Shown: positions 54,823-57,287 of the stretch, one piece after another
Layout: the number at the start of each line of letters is the position of its first letter
How positions within the stretch are numbered: the first letter of the stretch is position 1
The notes under the pieces: generated by a model
The model's database searches: none
Told to the model about the DNA's origin: nothing
Seen by the model: the letters and a program-made list of their open reading frames with translations, nothing else
Made by a program: the position numbers and the translations under genes
Source of the DNA: Tannerella sp.
Lineage (GTDB): Bacteria > Bacteroidota > Bacteroidia > Bacteroidales > Tannerellaceae
Direction: 5' to 3'
NCBI GenBank assembly: GCA_031272455.1
Contig: JAISTS010000033.1
Coordinates: 1 to 57,287, forward strand
Length of the DNA stretch: 57,287 nt

Positions 54823-56619
54823 ATGATGGAAGAAGAGACGAAAAAAAACTGGTTTGTGAGGTTTCTGCTATGGCGGGAGAAGCATATCCGCGAGCGTACA
54901 TTTGTGCTGATAGTGAGTTTTCTTGTCGGCATCTGCGCCGCCATCGCCGCCATCCTGCTCAAATATCTTATCCACGCCATACAGGGATTGCTGATGGTCA
55001 ACTCGGCGGAAGGCGTCAACTACCTGCTGCTCGTTTATCCCGTTGCGGGAATACTGCTTGCCGGACTGTTTGTCCGTTATATCGTGCGCGACGACATCAG
55101 CCACGGCGTAACGAAAATCCTCTACGCCATCTCGCAGCGCAAGAGCCGTATCAAGGTGCACAACGTCTGGTCGTCGCTCGCCGCAAGCTCCGTAACGATC
55201 GGGTTCGGCGGCTCGGTCGGGGCAGAAGCGCCAATCGTGCTGACGGGCGCCGCCATAGGCTCGAACCTCGGACGTCTGTTTCGCCTCGAACAGAAAACGC
55301 TGATGCTGCTCGTCGGCTGCGGAGCGGCAGGCGCTGTGGCGGGCATCTTCAAGGCGCCTATCGCAGGGCTGGTCTTTGTCATCGAAGTGCTGATGCTCGA
55401 CCTGACGCTCACCTCCGTGCTGCCGCTGCTTATCTCGTCGGTTACGGCGGCGACGATGTCGTATATCTTTATGGGCACCGAAGCGATGTTCAAATTCTCG
55501 CAGACCGAGCCTTTCGTCATCGAACGCATTCCCTACGTGCTGCTGCTCGGTATCTTTTGCGGACTGGTCTCGCTCTATTTCACCCGCTCGATGAACAGCA
55601 TCGAAGACGTTTTCCGCAAATTCACCAACCCGTGGAAGAAATTCCTGCTCGGCGCCATAATGCTGAGTATCCTGATATTTATCTTCCCGCCGCTCTATGG
55701 CGAAGGTTACAACACGATAGAGGCGCTGCTCGACGGACGTTACGATTTTATGCTCACTAACAGCATCTTCGGAGTCTTTGAAGGCAACTACTGGGGCATC
55801 ATTATCTTCCTCACGCTGATACTGCTCACCAAAGTCTTTGCGTCGAGCGCAACCAACGGCGGCGGCGGATGCGGCGGTATATTTGCGCCCAGCCTCTACC
55901 TCGGCTGTATCGCCGGCTTCGTCTTCTCGCACGTATCCAACTATTTCGATATATCAATGTATCTGCCCGAAAAAAACTTCGCATTGCTCGGAATGGCTGG
56001 CGTGATGTCGGGCGTGATGCACGCGCCGCTGACCGGCGTCTTCCTTATTGCCGAGCTGACCGGCGGCTACGACCTCTTCCTCCCGCTGATGATAGTCTCG
56101 ATCAGTTCATATACACTGATAATAATGTTCGAGCCGCACAGTATCTATTCGATGCGCCTTGCGAAAAAAGGCGAACTGCTCACACATCACAAAGATAAAG
56201 CCGTGCTGACGCTGCTCAAAATCGACAAGGTGATAGAGACCGACTTCATCGTACTGCATCCCTCGATGACGCTTGGCGATGTGGTGCGCGACGCCATCGC
56301 CCGCTCGCCTCGCAATATGTTTCCCGTCGTCAACTCCGCCGGACAGCTTATCGGCATCGTGCTGCTCGACAATATCCGCAACATAATGTTCCGCCCCGAA
56401 CTCTACGAACGGTTCAGCGTATCGCGAATAATGGTCTCGCCGCCCGAAAAAATACGCAGCGATATGCCGATGGAAAAAATAATGCAAATCTTCGACGACA
56501 CAAAAGCGTGGAACCTGCCCGTTGTCGATACCGACGGACGATATATCGGCTTCGTATCCAAATCCAAAATCTTTAACTCCTATCGCGACGTGCTGGTCGA
56601 GACTTTCTCGGAAGACTGA
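54823..56619 (+). CDS. ClC-family chloride channel/antiporter with CBS domains
   Basis: The product is 598 residues. ClC core (about 20-440) with the selectivity-filter segments GFGGSVGAEAPIV (gating Glu retained), GGGGCGGIFAPSLYLG and a Tyr-bearing last helix region (SSYTLIIMFEP). A C-terminal pair of CBS domains (about 460-590; VIETDFIVLHPSMTLGDVV, FVSKSKIFNSYRDV) may sense nucleotides. It moves Cl- or F- (with H+ in antiporters). The start immediately follows the sugar transferase stop. Downstream of the stop there is 158 bases of non-coding DNA. Confidence 0.93.
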   Translation: MMEEETKKNWFVRFLLWREKHIRERTFVLIVSFLVGICAAIAAILLKYLIHAIQGLLMVNSAEGVNYLLLVYPVAGILLAGLFVRYIVRDDISHGVTKILYAISQRKSRIKVHNVWSSLAASSVTIGFGGSVGAEAPIVLTGAAIGSNLGRLFRLEQKTLMLLVGCGAAGAVAGIFKAPIAGLVFVIEVLMLDLTLTSVLPLLISSVTAATMSYIFMGTEAMFKFSQTEPFVIERIPYVLLLGIFCGLVSLYFTRSMNSIEDVFRKFTNPWKKFLLGAIMLSILIFIFPPLYGEGYNTIEALLDGRYDFMLTNSIFGVFEGNYWGIIIFLTLILLTKVFASSATNGGGGCGGIFAPSLYLGCIAGFVFSHVSNYFDISMYLPEKNFALLGMAGVMSGVMHAPLTGVFLIAELTGGYDLFLPLMIVSISSYTLIIMFEPHSIYSMRLAKKGELLTHHKDKAVLTLLKIDKVIETDFIVLHPSMTLGDVVRDAIARSPRNMFPVVNSAGQLIGIVLLDNIRNIMFRPELYERFSVSRIMVSPPEKIRSDMPMEKIMQIFDDTKAWNLPVVDTDGRYIGFVSKSKIFNSYRDVLVETFSED

Positions 56620-56676
56620 CTGACGGTGTCTGAGCCACGATTTTCGCAAGATTTATGAGATTACCCTGATCGGGAA

Positions 56677-56711
56677 ATTTGCGTAAATCTGCGTCATTTG
56701 CGAAATTTGCG
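56677..56711 (+). repeat. Four direct repeats of ATTTGCG ahead of the toxin-antitoxin pair
   Basis: ATTTGCG at 56677, ATCTGCG at 56687, ATTTGCG at 56696 and 56705, spaced 10, 9 and 9 bases, about one turn of DNA each. They end 33 bases before the -7 box of the toxin-antitoxin pair, so they could be an operator for autoregulation, or a fragment of a dispersed intergenic repeat. Further upstream, 56620-56676 shows nothing else that I can name. Confidence 0.5.
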
Positions 56712-56744
56712 TTCAAAAAAATGGCGCAGATAAAAAACTATGCT

Positions 56745-56752
56745 TATCTTTG
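56745..56752 (+). promoter_or_regulatory. -7 element TATCTTTG of the toxin-antitoxin pair
   Basis: A perfect -7 match 25 bases before the ATG at 56778; no clear -33 box, which fits a regulated promoter. Confidence 0.5.
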
Positions 56753-56777
56753 CCGGAAATAATTAAAAACATTAGTT

Positions 56778-56942
56778 ATGGAAGTAGCAGTAGAGAAAAA
56801 ACAAATTGATTGGCAGACTCCTAACGAGAATCAGCCGACTACAATAAACGATTTCAAGGAAATGGTCAGAAATAGTGAAAGTGCTCCGCATATTTCTTTC
56901 GACGAATTTTGCAAAGTAACCGATGAATGGCTAAGCAAGTAA
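56778..56942 (+). CDS. Putative antitoxin, 54 residues
   Basis: ATG at 56778 opens 54 codons (MEVAVEKKQIDW ... FDEFCKVTDEWLSK). The last ~16 bases overlap the toxin frame, the classic order and coupling of a type II antitoxin before its toxin. The composition is polar with two possible helices (NDFKEMVRNSE, FDEFCKVTDEWL) and no obvious DNA-binding fold (no ribbon-helix-helix, HTH or AbrB motif I can name). Assignment as antitoxin rests on position and size. Confidence 0.6.
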   Translation: MEVAVEKKQIDWQTPNENQPTTINDFKEMVRNSESAPHISFDEFCKVTDEWLSK

Positions 56943-57277
56943 AAATGCCCAGGCAGGTCAAACAAAGAACGATAACGATTTCTACGGAATTTGTTATGAG
57001 TTTGGCTCGTGTAAAAACCTACGGCGAAGAAATGTTCGGAAAAACCGTGAGCGACAAGTTTATACGGGATATTCGCCTTAAAATCGCATTATTGGGCAAA
57101 CAGCCTGACGCAAATCCGAAAAACAGATTTATCGACAGTACCGAACGAAAAACATACCGCAATATAATTCATAAGAGTTATTGCGTCTTATATTCTGTAA
57201 CGTCCTCAACCATTGATGTTATCGACATTTACCATTCATCGCGAAGCCCTGAATTTATTCAAACTCTTGAAAAATAA
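56927..57277 (+). CDS. RelE/ParE-family toxin
   Basis: The product is 116 residues; a later Met at 56945 (MPRQVKQRT) is a possible start and would still leave about 110. The fold pattern fits ParE/RelE: N-terminal helix pair (VMSLARVKTYGEEMFGKTV, KFIRDIRLKIALLGK), then strands YRNIIHKSYCVLYSV and IDVIDIYHSSRSPEFI, the end motif of the family. The Tyr/His/Arg near the end could be the catalytic residues of an mRNA interferase. Stop at 57275-57277, 10 bases before the window's end. Confidence 0.78.
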   Translation: MAKQVKMPRQVKQRTITISTEFVMSLARVKTYGEEMFGKTVSDKFIRDIRLKIALLGKQPDANPKNRFIDSTERKTYRNIIHKSYCVLYSVTSSTIDVIDIYHSSRSPEFIQTLEK

Positions 57278-57287
57278 TCTTTGTGCC

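Noticed and set aside
54868-55932. 354-codon open frame on the minus strand under the ClC gene
   Set aside because: An antisense shadow of a codon-biased gene; the product is low-complexity and charged and the plus-strand ClC is unambiguous.
1-57287. Insertion sequences, phage or integrative-element genes
   Set aside because: No transposase, integrase or terminase motifs, and no terminal repeats with target duplications were seen.

Overview
The window reads as a chromosomal segment of a Bacteroidales-type Bacteroidetes. Three things point there. Promoters follow the Bacteroidetes consensus, TTTG, then 19-20 bases, then TAnnTTTG; it is seen ahead of hicA, the tRNA-Ser gene, rho and others. 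Two large secreted proteins end in type IX secretion (T9SS) sorting-like domains. Gene orders such as hisH-hisA-hisF-hisIE followed by an FtsE-like ATPase, and rpe-comEC, are familiar from this order. There is no rRNA operon, CRISPR array, transposase or phage gene; the only RNA gene I can support is tRNA-Ser(GCU).

Layout. 1-9000 is an accessory, surface-oriented stretch: a secreted repeat protein broken by a one-base frameshift, a HicAB toxin-antitoxin pair whose toxin carries a premature stop, and a giant (1910-residue) secreted protein with a Gly-rich head, Listeria-Bacteroides repeats, a beta-helix and a T9SS tail. 9000-22500 is an efflux island. A His-rich small exported protein plus a CusBAC-like metal efflux operon is followed by an AraC-family regulator, then a second RND operon (TolC-adaptor-pump) ending in a small PII-like protein with a His-rich T-loop. 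22500-32740 has a TonB-dependent receptor, a DUF2520/KdsC-like pair, a dicarboxylate-type symporter with a DUF1080 protein, rpe, a minimal ComEC-like channel, and a lone trpB downstream of a family 5 glycoside hydrolase lipoprotein.

32800-47200 is core metabolism and information processing: a WalJ-like metallo-hydrolase, the distal histidine genes, an FtsE-like ATPase, aspartokinase and diaminopimelate decarboxylase, tRNA-Ser, aspS, a Nif3-family protein, a zinc-ribbon coiled-coil protein, tilS, and rho with a long low-complexity N-terminal insert. 47200-56620 holds a Gfo/Idh/MocA-like lipoprotein, an AddB-like nuclease, a run of very small proteins ahead of an OmpA lipoprotein, a Sua5/TsaC enzyme, a polyprenyl-phosphate sugar transferase and a ClC channel. 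The right end has a compact toxin-antitoxin pair: an unrecognised 54-residue antitoxin candidate overlapping a RelE/ParE-like toxin, preceded by four short direct repeats.

The most interesting items for follow-up are the PII-like protein inside an RND efflux operon, the putative attenuator and leader ORF ahead of that operon, the terminal toxin-antitoxin pair with its repeats, the inactivated HicA beside an intact HicB, the ComEC variant lacking both soluble domains, and the chain of tiny membrane proteins at 51.5-52.2 kb. No comparison or database search was possible; family names come from motifs read in the translations.
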